Source of the DNA: JAHFPN01 sp963765745
Lineage (GTDB): Bacteria > Pseudomonadota > Alphaproteobacteria > Rhizobiales > Xanthobacteraceae
Direction of reading: 5' to 3'
Assembly (NCBI GenBank): GCA_963765745.1
Contig: CAVXXM010000003.1
Span: forward strand, 744,001-808,000
DNA length: 64,000 nt
Shown here: piece after piece, positions 38,167 through 46,192 of the stretch
How the letters are laid out: each line of letters opens with the position of its first letter
Numbering within the stretch: position 1 is the stretch's first letter
Position numbers and translations under genes: made by a program
The notes under the pieces: generated by a model
The model's database searches: none
Told to the model about the DNA's origin: nothing
The model's input: only the letters and a program-made list of their open reading frames with translations

Positions 38167-38847
38167 CTAGATGTATTCGAAGCGCTGGCTCTTGAGCTGT
38201 TCCTTGAGCCCGTAGAACACCTCGTTGGTCTTGGGCCAGGTCTTCAACTTCTTCACGTTGTTCAGCCAGCGCTCGACGTTCGGATACTTGGAGAAGTCGC
38301 AGCCGATCAGCTCGCCGAGCGTCACCAGGCCTGAACCGAAATAATCGGCGATGGTGATCTGGTCGCCGATGAGGAATTGCTGCTTCGGCCCGATCCAGTG
38401 GTCGTTCAAGATCTGCAGCCAGGCCTTCGAATTCTTCATGCCCCAGTTGATCGTCGCGTTGTGCGCCTCGTCGGTGCGGCGCTTGTGATGCGGGAAGATC
38501 TGCGGATAGGCGAGCCCGTAGCCGAAGTCGCGATAGAAGTTGGTGTTCAGCCAATCCATCATCTCGTTGACCTTGGCGCGCTGTTTCAGGTCCTTCGGAT
38601 AGGCTGGAGAATTGATCTTGTCGGCGAGGTATTTGAGAATCGCCGAGCTCTCGGTGAGTTTGAAATCGCCGTCCTCGATCATGGGCACGAGCCGGTTCGG
38701 ATTGAGCGAAACGTACGGCTCCTTGTGGTGCTCGCCGGTCATCAGATCGATCACCTGCTCGTCGCAGGGAATATTGTTCTCGGCGATGAATAGCCGCACT
38801 GGCCGGCTCGTCATCGAAACCGGATGCATGTAGAGTTTCATCTTCAC
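38167..38847 (-). CDS. Glutathione S-transferase family protein
   Basis: A 226-residue GST with an N-terminal thioredoxin-like domain (MKLYMHPVSMTSRPVRLFIAENN with an active-site Ser in SRPVR near 15, NRLVPMIEDGDFKLTESSAIL for the cis-Pro and glutathione-gamma-Glu contact) and an all-helical C-terminal domain with FLIGDQITIADYFG as the N-capping box. It resembles theta-class or SspA-like GSTs. Role unknown. It lies downstream of no obvious operon. Confidence 0.88.
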   Translation of the reverse strand: MKMKLYMHPVSMTSRPVRLFIAENNIPCDEQVIDLMTGEHHKEPYVSLNPNRLVPMIEDGDFKLTESSAILKYLADKINSPAYPKDLKQRAKVNEMMDWLNTNFYRDFGYGLAYPQIFPHHKRRTDEAHNATINWGMKNSKAWLQILNDHWIGPKQQFLIGDQITIADYFGSGLVTLGELIGCDFSKYPNVERWLNNVKKLKTWPKTNEVFYGLKEQLKSQRFEYI

Positions 38848-38975
38848 CCCTCCCTACGCATTTTTACGTTAGCAGACTTCGGCCTGCTTTGCCGGTTCGT
38901 AGCACTTGCTGCGGTGATAGCAACCATGACGGGAATTCATGCGCGCGCGGCGCGGGCTGAAATTGCGTTTGAGCT

Positions 38976-39051
38976 TGGCGACCCCGGCAGGAATCGAACC
39001 TGCGACCCGCAGCTTAGAAGGCTGCTGCTCTATCCGCTGAGCTACGGGGCC
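38976..39051 (-). tRNA. tRNA-Arg (TCT)
   Basis: On the minus strand: acceptor GGCCCCG / CGGGGTC, anticodon arm GCAGC-CTTCTAA-GCTGC giving TCT, T arm GCAGG-TTCGATT-CCTGC, encoded CCA. It begins 25 bp after the NDUFS4-like gene. Confidence 0.97.
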
Positions 39052-39076
39052 ACGCCGCGGGCGTTCGCCCGCTGGT

Positions 39077-39382
39077 TCAATGCGTCCACTGCCCGACGCG
39101 TTTGTAGCCGAAATTGTCGGCATACGCGATGCGCTTGCGCTCCGCCTCGTGCGCCTCGAACACCCGATACGGGATGGCTTCCCGCTCGGCATAGGCGACC
39201 GCCTCGTCCCTGGTTTCGAACTCGAGACGGATCTGCGAGCGCATGTCGCGTGAGCTGGTGAAGCCCATGAGCGGCTCCACCTCGCGCGGCGCTTCGGGCT
39301 CGTATTCGAGCACCCATTGTCTGGTCTTGGCCTGACCGGACTGCATGGCCGTGCGCGTCGGGCGATAAATGCGGGCGAACAT
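39077..39382 (-). CDS. NDUFS4-like complex I accessory subunit
   Basis: A 101-residue protein of the ETC complex I (NDUFS4) family, the alphaproteobacterial counterpart of the mitochondrial 18-kDa subunit. Recognisable pieces are ARIYRPTRTAMQSGQA, WVLEYEPEAPREVEPLMGFTSS (shortened view), EFETRDEAVAYAEREAIPYRVFE and the C-terminal NFGYKRVGQWTH. ATG 39382 fits the family start; the longer open frame runs into tRNA-Pro. It sits between tRNA-Pro and tRNA-Arg on the same strand with about 25 bp on each side, so it is probably co-transcribed with them. Confidence 0.9.
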   Translation of the reverse strand: MFARIYRPTRTAMQSGQAKTRQWVLEYEPEAPREVEPLMGFTSSRDMRSQIRLEFETRDEAVAYAEREAIPYRVFEAHEAERKRIAYADNFGYKRVGQWTH

Positions 39383-39407
39383 GGTTCCTCGTGCGAACTT
39401 AGGTGGC

Positions 39408-39484
39408 TGGTCGGGGCAGCAGGATTTGAACCTGCGACCCTCTGCTCCCAAAGCAGATGCGCTACCGGGCTGCGCTATGCCCCG
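39408..39484 (-). tRNA. tRNA-Pro (TGG)
   Basis: On the minus strand: acceptor CGGGGCA / TGCCCCG, anticodon arm TCTGC-TTTGGGA-GCAGA giving TGG, T arm GCAGG-TTCAAAT-CCTGC, discriminator A, CCA encoded at 39410-39408. Confidence 0.97.
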
Positions 39485-39572
39485 TCCTGCCGCGCCGACG
39501 TTCTAGCCGGACGGCTTTAATTTCCGATTACACGCTAAGGGCTTGCGCGGCAAGGCGCGTACGCCGCTTCAG

Positions 39573-40037
39573 CTAGCGCCCCGAAAACCAGCGGTGCGCG
39601 ACCTTGTCGCCGGGCTGGATGCCGAGCTTTTTCGCGGTGCCGGCCACCACTTCCAGTACGCCGCGCACCGGTGCGCGCGAGGAAATGATCGCTTCGGACT
39701 GCGGCGTCGTGTTCTCGGCGATATGGGCGATACGGCCGTCGGCGCGGATGAAGATCATGTCGAGCGAGACATAGGTGTTCCTCATCCACATGGCGACCAT
39801 CTGATCGGTTTTGAAATCGAACAACATGCCGCGGCCCTCGGGCAATTCGCGGCGGAACATCAGCCCCTTGGCGCGTTCGTCGTCGGTGATGGCGAGTTCG
39901 ACCTCGAATACGTGCACGCCCGCGCGGGTGAGGATCTCAAGCGGCTCGATGGTCGCGGCCCAAGCGGTGCCGGCGATGAGAGCAAGGGCGAGCAAGCTCA
40001 CCGAAAGTAATGCGCGGGCTCGCGAAAACCATTTCAT
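39573..40037 (-). CDS. DUF192 exported protein
   Basis: A 154-residue protein with a signal peptide (MKWFSRARALLSVSLLALAL, cleavage near AWA at 27) and a DUF192 domain: VFEVELAITDDERAKGLMFR, MLFDFKTDQMVAMWMRNTYV and the C-terminal VLEVVAGTAKKLGIQPGDKV. The function of the family is not established. ATG 40037 gives the exported form. The frame is open upstream into the cold-shock gene, but I regard that as an artefact of a one-base shift near 40098, since the export signal needs its own start. Confidence 0.83.
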   Translation of the reverse strand: MKWFSRARALLSVSLLALALIAGTAWAATIEPLEILTRAGVHVFEVELAITDDERAKGLMFRRELPEGRGMLFDFKTDQMVAMWMRNTYVSLDMIFIRADGRIAHIAENTTPQSEAIISSRAPVRGVLEVVAGTAKKLGIQPGDKVAHRWFSGR

Positions 40038-40062
40038 GCCGGGATTGTAGCGGAATTCGCTG

Positions 40063-40658
40063 CTAGTGCGAGGACGGCCCGCTGCCGCCCGTCTCGGGCG
40101 CACTTCGGAGGCCATCAAGCCCTTGGGGCCCGCTCCATAGCGCACGAACACGATCTGGCCGGGCCGCAGCTCGGCCATGCCGTAGCGGCGCAAGGTTTCC
40201 ATGTGGACGAAAATATCGGGCGTGCCCTCGCCGCGGGTGAGGAAACCGAAACCGCGCAGCCGGTTGAACCACTTCACCCAGGCGCGCTCGAGCCCGCTGG
40301 TCGGCGTCACCGACACATGCGTGCGCGGCGGCGGCATTTGCGACGGATGCAACGCGGTCGACTCGTCCATGGAGACGACACGGTAAGCCTGCATGCCCTT
40401 CGGGCGCTCCTGCGCTTCGCACACGACGCGTGCGCCTTCATAGGCGGTCTGGAAGCCGTCGCGGCGCAGACACGTGACGTGCAAGAGCACGTCGGGGCCG
40501 CCGCTATCGGGGACGATGAAGCCGTAGCCTTTGGAGACGTCGAACCATTTGATGAAGCCGGTGACCTCGACGAGCCCTACGGGGGCCTCTTCGTTGAGGT
40601 CCTCTACGCCCGGCCGCGGTTCGCCCAGCGCGAACTTCGGCTCTATTTGGTCCGCCAT
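40063..40658 (-). CDS. Two-domain cold-shock protein (probable frameshift near its 3' end)
   Basis: RNA/ssDNA-binding protein with two cold-shock domains. CSD1 (about residues 28-100) has GFIKWFDVSKGYGFIVPD with RNP1 KGYGFI and RNP2 VLLHV; CSD2 (about 120-185) has VKWFNRLRGFGFLTRGEG with RNP1 RGFGFL and RNP2 IFVHM. After EVRP the literal frame continues through DUF192; inserting one base near 40098 gives ETGGSGPSSH and a stop at 40063, a natural C-terminus. ATG 40658 (MADQIEPK) is preferred over the frame opening at 40763. Confidence 0.82.
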
Positions 40659-40820
40659 GACGCCGCCAACGTCAAAATGATGCGCCCGTACTTCGAGCGC
40701 CGATTCGATGCTCAAGCTTAACACCGCGCAAAGCGGCGGAAAGGGCAAATTGCAAGTTTGCAACGGCGCCCGGTGGAAAGCGGTGGATGATTTCCGGAGG
40801 CTATGTCGTTCGTGCCACGG

Positions 40821-41585
40821 TCAGGCGGCGAGGAACGGCTCCAGCACGTCGCCAATATCGTCATGCACAACGAGGTCGGCCTGCCCGTCGAGGTCGGTCG
40901 GTTCGCGATTGAGGATCACCAAACGCGCGCCATTTCGTTTGGCTAAAGCCGGAAATCCTGCGGCGGGCCAAACGACTAGCGAGGATCCTATGGCCAGGAA
41001 CAAATCGGAATTGAGCGTCTCGATCTCGGCCCGGCGCATCTGCTCCTCGGGCATGGCCTGGCCGAAGGAGATGGTTGCCGTCTTCACCGGCCCATTGCAG
41101 GCCGGGCAATCGGGCGCGACACCCCCGCTCGCGGTAAAGCGCTCCTTGACCCACTCGATTTCGTAGCGCACCGCACAATCGAGACAGGTGGCATAGGTAG
41201 TATTTCCATGCAGTTCGATGACCTTGTCGGCGGGCACACCGCCGATCTGGTGCAGGTTGTCGATATTCTGCGTGATGACGGCGGACATTTTGCCGCTCGC
41301 AACCAGACGCGCCAGTGCGCGGTGGCCGCGGGTGGGTTTCGCGGCGCGAAATGTATCCTCCATGGCAAACTTTCGCCGCCAGGCCTCGTTGCGGGCGCCC
41401 TGGTCGGCGACGAACTCGTCGAACGGGATCGGCTTGTTCTGGGTCCACAGCCCGCCGGGCGAGCGGAAGTCGGGGATGCCGCTTTCGGTCGAAATGCCGG
41501 CCCCGGTGAAGGCTACGGCCCGGCGCGAGCCAGCCAAGAGGTCGCCCAGCCGTTCGATGGCTCTATTGCGATCCCTGACGATCAT
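40821..41585 (-). CDS. cobB: Sir2-family NAD-dependent protein deacylase
   Basis: Removes acyl groups from protein lysines using NAD. The 254-residue protein has GAGISTESGIPDFRSPGG near 28-45, TQNIDNLHQIGG near 105, the catalytic His in VIELHGNT near 125, a zinc site CLDC ... CPAC and GSSLVVWPAAGFP near 200. It diverges from gloA; the intergenic region is only 40 bp. The gap towards the cold-shock gene (40659-40820) shows no feature. Confidence 0.92.
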   Translation of the reverse strand: MIVRDRNRAIERLGDLLAGSRRAVAFTGAGISTESGIPDFRSPGGLWTQNKPIPFDEFVADQGARNEAWRRKFAMEDTFRAAKPTRGHRALARLVASGKMSAVITQNIDNLHQIGGVPADKVIELHGNTTYATCLDCAVRYEIEWVKERFTASGGVAPDCPACNGPVKTATISFGQAMPEEQMRRAEIETLNSDLFLAIGSSLVVWPAAGFPALAKRNGARLVILNREPTDLDGQADLVVHDDIGDVLEPFLAA

Positions 41586-41625
41586 TCTAGGGTTCCGAGA
41601 ACAGGTTCCATTCCAAGAGGTTCCG

Positions 41626-42081
41626 ATGCGTTATCTCCACACGATGCTCCGGGTGCGCGATCTCGACAAGGCGCTCGATTTCTACCGCGACCAGCTCGGC
41701 CTGAAAGAGGCGCGCCGCATCACCGACGATAAGGGCCGCTTCACGCTCGTGTTCCTCGCCGCGCCCGAGGACGAGAAGCTGGTGGCCGACAGCGGCAAGG
41801 CCGGCCGCGCCGCGCCGCTCGTCGAGCTCACCTATAACTGGGACACGGAAGACTATGGCGAGGCGCGCTATTTCGGCCATCTCGCCTACGAGGTCGACGA
41901 CATCTACGCGCTCTGCGAGAAGCTGATGAAGGCCGGGGTCGTCATCAACCGGCCGCCGCGCGACGGCCGCATGGCGTTCGTGCGCTCGCCCGACAAGCAG
42001 TCGATCGAGCTGTTGCAGAAAGGCGACGCGCTGCCGCCCAAGGAGCCGTGGACGTCGATGAAGAACACCGGGCATTGGTGA
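41626..42081 (+). CDS. gloA: Lactoylglutathione lyase (glyoxalase I)
   Basis: Converts the methylglyoxal-glutathione hemithioacetal to S-lactoylglutathione. The 151-residue VOC enzyme shows the metal ligands in RYLHTMLRVRDLDKALDFY (His 5), LVELTYNW (Glu), FGHLAYEVDDIY (His) and QSIELLQ (Glu), matching the Ni-type GloA layout. The start at ATG 41626 has AAGAGG upstream. It is followed by tRNA-Glu and its own promoter. Confidence 0.9.
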   Translation: MRYLHTMLRVRDLDKALDFYRDQLGLKEARRITDDKGRFTLVFLAAPEDEKLVADSGKAGRAAPLVELTYNWDTEDYGEARYFGHLAYEVDDIYALCEKLMKAGVVINRPPRDGRMAFVRSPDKQSIELLQKGDALPPKEPWTSMKNTGHW

Positions 42082-42107
42082 GGCGGAGCGAGCGTCTCCT
42101 GCGCGTC

Positions 42108-42136
42108 TTGTGCCCCCGGAAAGCCCTAACTATAAA
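42108..42136 (+). promoter_or_regulatory. Promoter of tRNA-Glu
   Basis: TTGTGC (42108-42113), a 17-base spacer and TATAAA (42131-42136); the start would be near 42143, about 43 bases before the mature tRNA. Confidence 0.55.
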
Positions 42137-42185
42137 GCCCTTCCTATAAGGACCCCCGCGCGGTGTTTGTGCGCCGCGCCGGTAT

Positions 42186-42261
42186 GCGCCCATCGTCTAG
42201 CGGTCTAGGACACCGCCCTTTCACGGCGGGAACACGGGTTCGATTCCCGTTGGGCGCGCCA
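42186..42261 (+). tRNA. tRNA-Glu (TTC)
   Basis: Acceptor GCGCCCA / TGGGCGC, anticodon arm CCGCC-CTTTCAC-GGCGG with TTC at 42220-42222, T arm ACGGG-TTCGATT-CCCGT, discriminator G, encoded CCA at 42259-42261. Confidence 0.97.
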
Positions 42262-42359
42262 CAAAAGCACGGAACAATGCCCTTTCAGGGCGGGTTCTTA
42301 TCCTTGGCCCGCCCGCTATACTCAAAAAAACACGCCGCAAGCCCGAGGGAGGAACCGAG

Positions 42360-43337
42360 ATGAGTTTCGCGCAGCGCGCGCTGGCGCTTCTGTTGTTCGC
42401 TATCGCTCTGGTGCTACCCGCGTCGCAGCCGATGGCGCAGGCCTATCCGAGCCGATCCATCACCTTCGTCGTGCCGTTCCCGGCCGGCGGCTCGGCCGAC
42501 ACCATCATCCGGCTGATCGGCCAGCATCTGTCGCAGCGCTGGGGCCAATCGGTCGTGGTCGAGAACAAGCCCGGCACCGGCGGCAATATCGGACAGGAAG
42601 CCGTCGCCCGGGCGGCGCCCGACGGCTACACGTTCTTGATGGCGGCGAGTTCGATCGCGATCGTCCCGCACCTCTACACCAAGCTCAACTACGACCCGAT
42701 CAAGGGCTTCGAGCCGGTGACGCTGGTCGGCAATATCCCGATGGTGATCGTGGTCAATCCGGATTTTCCGGCGAAGACACTGCTCGAGCTGATCGCGATG
42801 GCCAAGGCCAAGCCCGGAGACATCAGTTACGCTTCGGCCGGCAACGGCACCACCAATCATCTCGCCACCGAGATGTTCAAGGTGATGACCGGCATCGACA
42901 TGCTGCACATCCCCTATCGCGGGAATCCGCTGGCGGTGGTGGACGTGATCGGCGGCCGGGTGCCGGTGTTCTTCGATTTCGTGCTCACCGGCCTGCCGCA
43001 TGTCCGCGAGGGCAAGGTGCGGGCGCTCGCCACCACCGGCGCCACGCGCGCGGCGGTGCTGCCGAACGTGCCGACTGCGATCGAGGCGGGCGTGCCGGGC
43101 TTCGAAACCGGCACCTGGTTCGGCGTCTATGCGCCGGCCGGCACGCCGAAGGCGATCACCGAAAAGCTCAACGCCGAAATTCTCGCCATCCTGAACATCC
43201 CGGCGGTGAAGGAGCGGCTTAGCGGCCTCGGGGTCGAGATTTGGGCCAAGGGACCGGCCGAACTCGCCGCGCTGACCAAGGCCGACTTCGAGAAATGGGG
43301 CCCGGTGGTCAAGAAGGTGGGCATCAAGCTGGACTGA
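42360..43337 (+). CDS. Tripartite tricarboxylate transporter receptor (TctC/Bug family)
   Basis: Periplasmic binding protein for carboxylates. The 325-residue protein has a signal peptide (about 1-28, ending MAQA), then YPSRSITFVVPFPAGGSADTI and VVVENKPGTGGNIGQEAVAR, the Bug-family substrate loops, with GKVRALATTGATRA later. GGAGGA precedes ATG 42360. No TctA/TctB membrane genes are nearby, which is common for the many orphan Bug receptors in these bacteria. The ligand is unknown. Confidence 0.9.
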   Translation: MSFAQRALALLLFAIALVLPASQPMAQAYPSRSITFVVPFPAGGSADTIIRLIGQHLSQRWGQSVVVENKPGTGGNIGQEAVARAAPDGYTFLMAASSIAIVPHLYTKLNYDPIKGFEPVTLVGNIPMVIVVNPDFPAKTLLELIAMAKAKPGDISYASAGNGTTNHLATEMFKVMTGIDMLHIPYRGNPLAVVDVIGGRVPVFFDFVLTGLPHVREGKVRALATTGATRAAVLPNVPTAIEAGVPGFETGTWFGVYAPAGTPKAITEKLNAEILAILNIPAVKERLSGLGVEIWAKGPAELAALTKADFEKWGPVVKKVGIKLD

Positions 43338-43514
43338 AACATGGATGTCCCTTAGGGGCGTCTTTCGGAGTTAGAGCCGCGGAGAAAACGTTTGACCCGT
43401 TCGCCGCTTCGACTGGTGTTCGACCGGCCCGGCAAGCGGCGGGCCAGGCGCCCACATGAAGCGCCGCCACAGCCTGCACCGCCCTCGCCTCCCGCACCGG
43501 CCGGCGAAGCGCGC

Positions 43515-43685
43515 ATGAGTCAGGCCACGCGCGACCGCTTTCTCATCGGCATCGCGCTGTTCGCGCTCGTGCTCATCGTCGGCAGCGTCTGGATCATGGA
43601 GCGGCTGCTGGAGGCAGGAAAGATCCAGGACTGCGTCTGGCAGGGCCGCAAGAACTGCGCGCCGATCTCCGCGCCGCCGCGCTGA
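43515..43685 (+). CDS. Small single-helix membrane protein
   Basis: A 56-residue protein: short polar N-terminus, one transmembrane helix (FLIGIALFALVLIVGSVWIM, about 10-29), then a short exported or cytosolic tail with two cysteines (CVWQGRKNCAPI). ATG 43515 is preferred; the frame opens at TTG 43392 and would add a 41-residue Pro/Arg-rich leader. The Cys-Val-Trp-Gln-Gly-Arg-Lys-Asn-Cys tail looks constrained. I have no function; similar short proteins occur in related genomes as I recall. The gap 43338-43514 otherwise holds nothing visible. Confidence 0.6.
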   Translation: MSQATRDRFLIGIALFALVLIVGSVWIMERLLEAGKIQDCVWQGRKNCAPISAPPR

Positions 43686-43716
43686 AATATCAACCGAACT
43701 TTTGCGCCCGCGCGCT

Positions 43717-44307
43717 TCAGCTCCGCTCTAGGGCACGCTCGAGCTTTTTGCTCAAAATCCAGGAGAGGCCGAGGAACGCGGCCAGCATCACGAAGCCCAG
43801 GCCCGAGGAGGCATCGCTCATGACCTTCTCCGAGACCTGGCCGAAGGCATAGCCGGCCGAGACGACGGTGCAGGACCACAGGCCCGCCGCGACGAAATTG
43901 AGCGCGAGAAAAGTGGACCAGGGCAGCCGAGACATGCCGTAGGCAAAACCCGCGACGCCGCGAATGCCGTGCGGATAGCGATGCAGCAGGATCATCCAGA
44001 AATAGTGACGGTCCGCCAGCCGGGCTGCGGTCTGCAGCGCGCGTTCAAGCCGTGGAAAGCGTCCGAGCCAGCGGGTGCCAAACCGCCGCCCGATCCAGAA
44101 GCGGATCACATCGCCGGCGAAGCTGCCTAACCAGCAGACCACGATGAGCGTGCCGAAACTCAGCGCGCCGGAATGCGCGGCATAGCCGGCGAACAGCGCA
44201 AACAGCAGGCTGTGCGAGGACGCATAGGCGAACATGAGGCTGTAGGCCGCATCGCCGTGCTGGCGTATGAGATCGAGAAACGATGCAAGGTCCGTCGGAA
44301 ACAACAT
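43717..44307 (-). CDS. DedA-family membrane protein
   Basis: A 196-residue integral membrane protein with about four helices and the DedA/SNARE-associated pattern: FAGYAAHSGALSFGTLIVVCWLGS-like first half (shown in part), GDVIRFWIGRRFG near 66-78 and RYPHGIRGVAGFAYGMSRL near 109-127. DedA proteins act as lipid or undecaprenyl-phosphate flippases or support membrane energetics. It is the last gene of a minus-strand group with an OmpA-like lipoprotein (26 bp upstream) and an L,D-transpeptidase. Confidence 0.85.
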   Translation of the reverse strand: MLFPTDLASFLDLIRQHGDAAYSLMFAYASSHSLLFALFAGYAAHSGALSFGTLIVVCWLGSFAGDVIRFWIGRRFGTRWLGRFPRLERALQTAARLADRHYFWMILLHRYPHGIRGVAGFAYGMSRLPWSTFLALNFVAAGLWSCTVVSAGYAFGQVSEKVMSDASSGLGFVMLAAFLGLSWILSKKLERALERS

Positions 44308-44333
44308 GATGGCCTACCTGGAGGCGAAGCTGT

Positions 44334-44873
44334 TCATCGAGCGCGCGGCGGCGGTGTCATATGCACGGGTGCCGGGCCCGCGGCCGGAGTTGCGCCCGGC
44401 TCGCCGTCGAGCACGGTGACCGCCCGGCGGTTCTGCGACCAGCAGGAAATGTCGTTGCAGGTTGAAACCCGGCGCTCGCGCCCGTAGGAGACGAACTTCA
44501 CGCGCTGCGCCGGCACACCCTTGCCGACGATATAGTTGCGCACCGCCTGGGCACGGCGATTGCCGAGCGCCATGTTCTTGGCCTTGTCGCCCTTCTCGTC
44601 GGAATGACCCTCGATCGTCACCGTGTAGGAAGCGAAGCGGACGAGCCAGGCCGCTTGCTTGTCGAGGGTCTCGGTCGAGGTCGGCGTGAGGTCGGCCACG
44701 TTATCGTTGAAAAAGACCCGGTCGCCGACATTGACGAAGAAATCCTGCGGGGTGCCGGGCGTGATCGTGGCGGCCGAGCTCGGCGGCGTCTCGTCGCCGG
44801 TCTTGAACGATCCGCAGGCCGCGGCCGCCAGGATCGCCGCCAATACCGCGCCGGCCTGAATGATGCGCCACAT
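44334..44873 (-). CDS. OmpA-domain lipoprotein, Pal-like
   Basis: A 179-residue outer-membrane lipoprotein: signal peptide with lipobox AAAC near residue 20, then an OmpA/Pal peptidoglycan-binding domain with VFFNDNVADLTPTSTETLD and EGHSDEKGDKAKNMALGNRRA (shortened), where Asp and Arg contact diaminopimelate. A cysteine pair in STCNDISCW is unusual inside this domain. A Pro-rich tail follows. ATG 44873 is chosen from the lipobox. It begins 11 bp after the L,D-transpeptidase stop, an envelope operon. Confidence 0.85.
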   Translation of the reverse strand: MWRIIQAGAVLAAILAAAACGSFKTGDETPPSSAATITPGTPQDFFVNVGDRVFFNDNVADLTPTSTETLDKQAAWLVRFASYTVTIEGHSDEKGDKAKNMALGNRRAQAVRNYIVGKGVPAQRVKFVSYGRERRVSTCNDISCWSQNRRAVTVLDGEPGATPAAGPAPVHMTPPPRAR

Positions 44874-44884
44874 AAGTGTCTCCC

Positions 44885-45508
44885 CTACTCGACTTGCTCG
44901 AGCACGCTCACCCGCGTGCCGACCGGCGCGCGGCCGAAAAGATCGATGACGTCCTCGTTCAGCATCCGGATGCAGCCGCTGGAAACATCGTCGCCGATGG
45001 TCCAGGGCTCGACCGTGCCGTGAATGCGGAAAATCAGATCGCGGCCGTCGCGGTAGAGATACATCGCGCGCGGCCCGAGCGGGTTGCCCCAGCCGCCCTT
45101 CATATTCTGCGGCAGATGCGGCTGGCGCTGGCGCATTTCCGGCGGCGGCGTCCAGGTCGGCCACACCGCCTTGCGCATGATCTGGGCGCGGCCGAACCAT
45201 TGGAACCCCTCGCGGCCGACGCCGACGCCGTAGCGCAGCGCCACGTTGTTTTCGAAGGTGAGGTAGAGGAAGTGGTGGCGGATATCGACGACGACGCTAC
45301 CGGGAATTTCGTTGTGCGGATAGCGCACCACCTGGCGGCGAAACACCGCGTCGATCGCGTCCATGTTGGTGCGGCGATAGACGATGCCATAGTCCTCGGC
45401 GTTCCCCGCGAAATAGGCGTCTTCCTCCACTTCCTGGCCTAACAACGAAGTGGGCCGGAGCAGCGCGGCGGCGCCGGCGGCGATGAAGCTACGGCGATCG
45501 AATTTCAC
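44885..45508 (-). CDS. L,D-transpeptidase (YkuD/ErfK)
   Basis: Periplasmic enzyme that forms 3-3 peptidoglycan crosslinks or attaches outer-membrane proteins to peptidoglycan. The 207-residue protein has a Tat-like signal (MKFDRRSFIAAGAAALL) and the YkuD active site RIHGTVEPWTIGDDVSSGCIRM with His, Gly and the catalytic Cys near residue 178. It is the first gene of the Ldt / OmpA-lipoprotein / DedA group, so it may modify the neighbouring OmpA-type protein or its anchor. Confidence 0.9.
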   Translation of the reverse strand: MKFDRRSFIAAGAAALLRPTSLLGQEVEEDAYFAGNAEDYGIVYRRTNMDAIDAVFRRQVVRYPHNEIPGSVVVDIRHHFLYLTFENNVALRYGVGVGREGFQWFGRAQIMRKAVWPTWTPPPEMRQRQPHLPQNMKGGWGNPLGPRAMYLYRDGRDLIFRIHGTVEPWTIGDDVSSGCIRMLNEDVIDLFGRAPVGTRVSVLEQVE

Positions 45509-45701
45509 GGTAACACCCTGCCCCCGACGGAATTTTCCAGCACGCGCGGCGTTCTCAAACTCACTATGGGCAGTCTAGCACTGGCTTGAGACGGCGCCAC
45601 GGGCAGACTTCACGGAGGAGTGTTCCCAAGGCAAGCGTGGCCGTGTTTGCCGGGGTATCGCCTCTCCTAGAATGGGCACAGCGACAAAGGGAGAGAACGC
45701 C

Positions 45702-46160
45702 ATGGGGTTTGTCGATAAGGGACGGGAACCGGCACTGATCATTCCTGCTTTGCGTCCGCTCTACGAGCGGACTTCCATCTTGTACTACCCGCTGTTGCGG
45801 ATCGTGGCGGGCGGATTCTTGCTGGTGCATGGCTGGCCGAAGTTTAATGCTGGCGCAGCGGCGCTCGTGCCATTCCTCACGCGGATCGGCTTCGAGCCCC
45901 CGATATTCTGGGCCTGGGTGCTGGTCCTGATGGAGACCGTTGGCGCGCTATGCATCATCTTCGGCCTGTTCGTGCGGCCGATCGCCCTGGCGGCCGTGAT
46001 CGAGTTCGCGGTCATCGTCTGGGTGCATTCGCCGCGCGGCTTCGGTGCCGCGGGAAACGGCTGGGAATATCCGGCGTTCTGGGGTCTCGTGTTCTTCGTC
46101 ATCCTGCTGCGCGGCGGCGGGCCCTATTCGCTCGACCGCAAGCTCGGGCGAGAATTCTGA
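45702..46160 (+). CDS. DoxX-family membrane protein, first of a tandem pair
   Basis: A 152-residue four-helix membrane protein of the DoxX/DoxD superfamily: LRIVAGGFLLVHGWPKF near 35-50, FWAWVLVLMETVGALCIIFGLF and AFWGLVFFVILLRGGGPYSLD. ATG 45702 has GGGAGAG upstream; ATG 45672 is the earliest alternative. DoxX proteins appear in redox stress and sulfur metabolism, but this one's role is unknown. A second paralogue follows after 32 bp. Confidence 0.85.
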   Translation: MGFVDKGREPALIIPALRPLYERTSILYYPLLRIVAGGFLLVHGWPKFNAGAAALVPFLTRIGFEPPIFWAWVLVLMETVGALCIIFGLFVRPIALAAVIEFAVIVWVHSPRGFGAAGNGWEYPAFWGLVFFVILLRGGGPYSLDRKLGREF

Positions 46161-46192
46161 ACGGAAGTCACCAGAAGAAAATGGAGGGGGAC

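Noticed and set aside
39573..40763. A novel cold-shock/DUF192 fusion protein
   Set aside because: An internal signal peptide and a natural stop in the shifted frame make a one-base error the better explanation; kept as a finding for checking.
42263..42320. A terminator hairpin after tRNA-Glu (GCCCTTTCAGGGC)
   Set aside because: The stem is only five base pairs with a short loop and no T-run follows; too weak to call.
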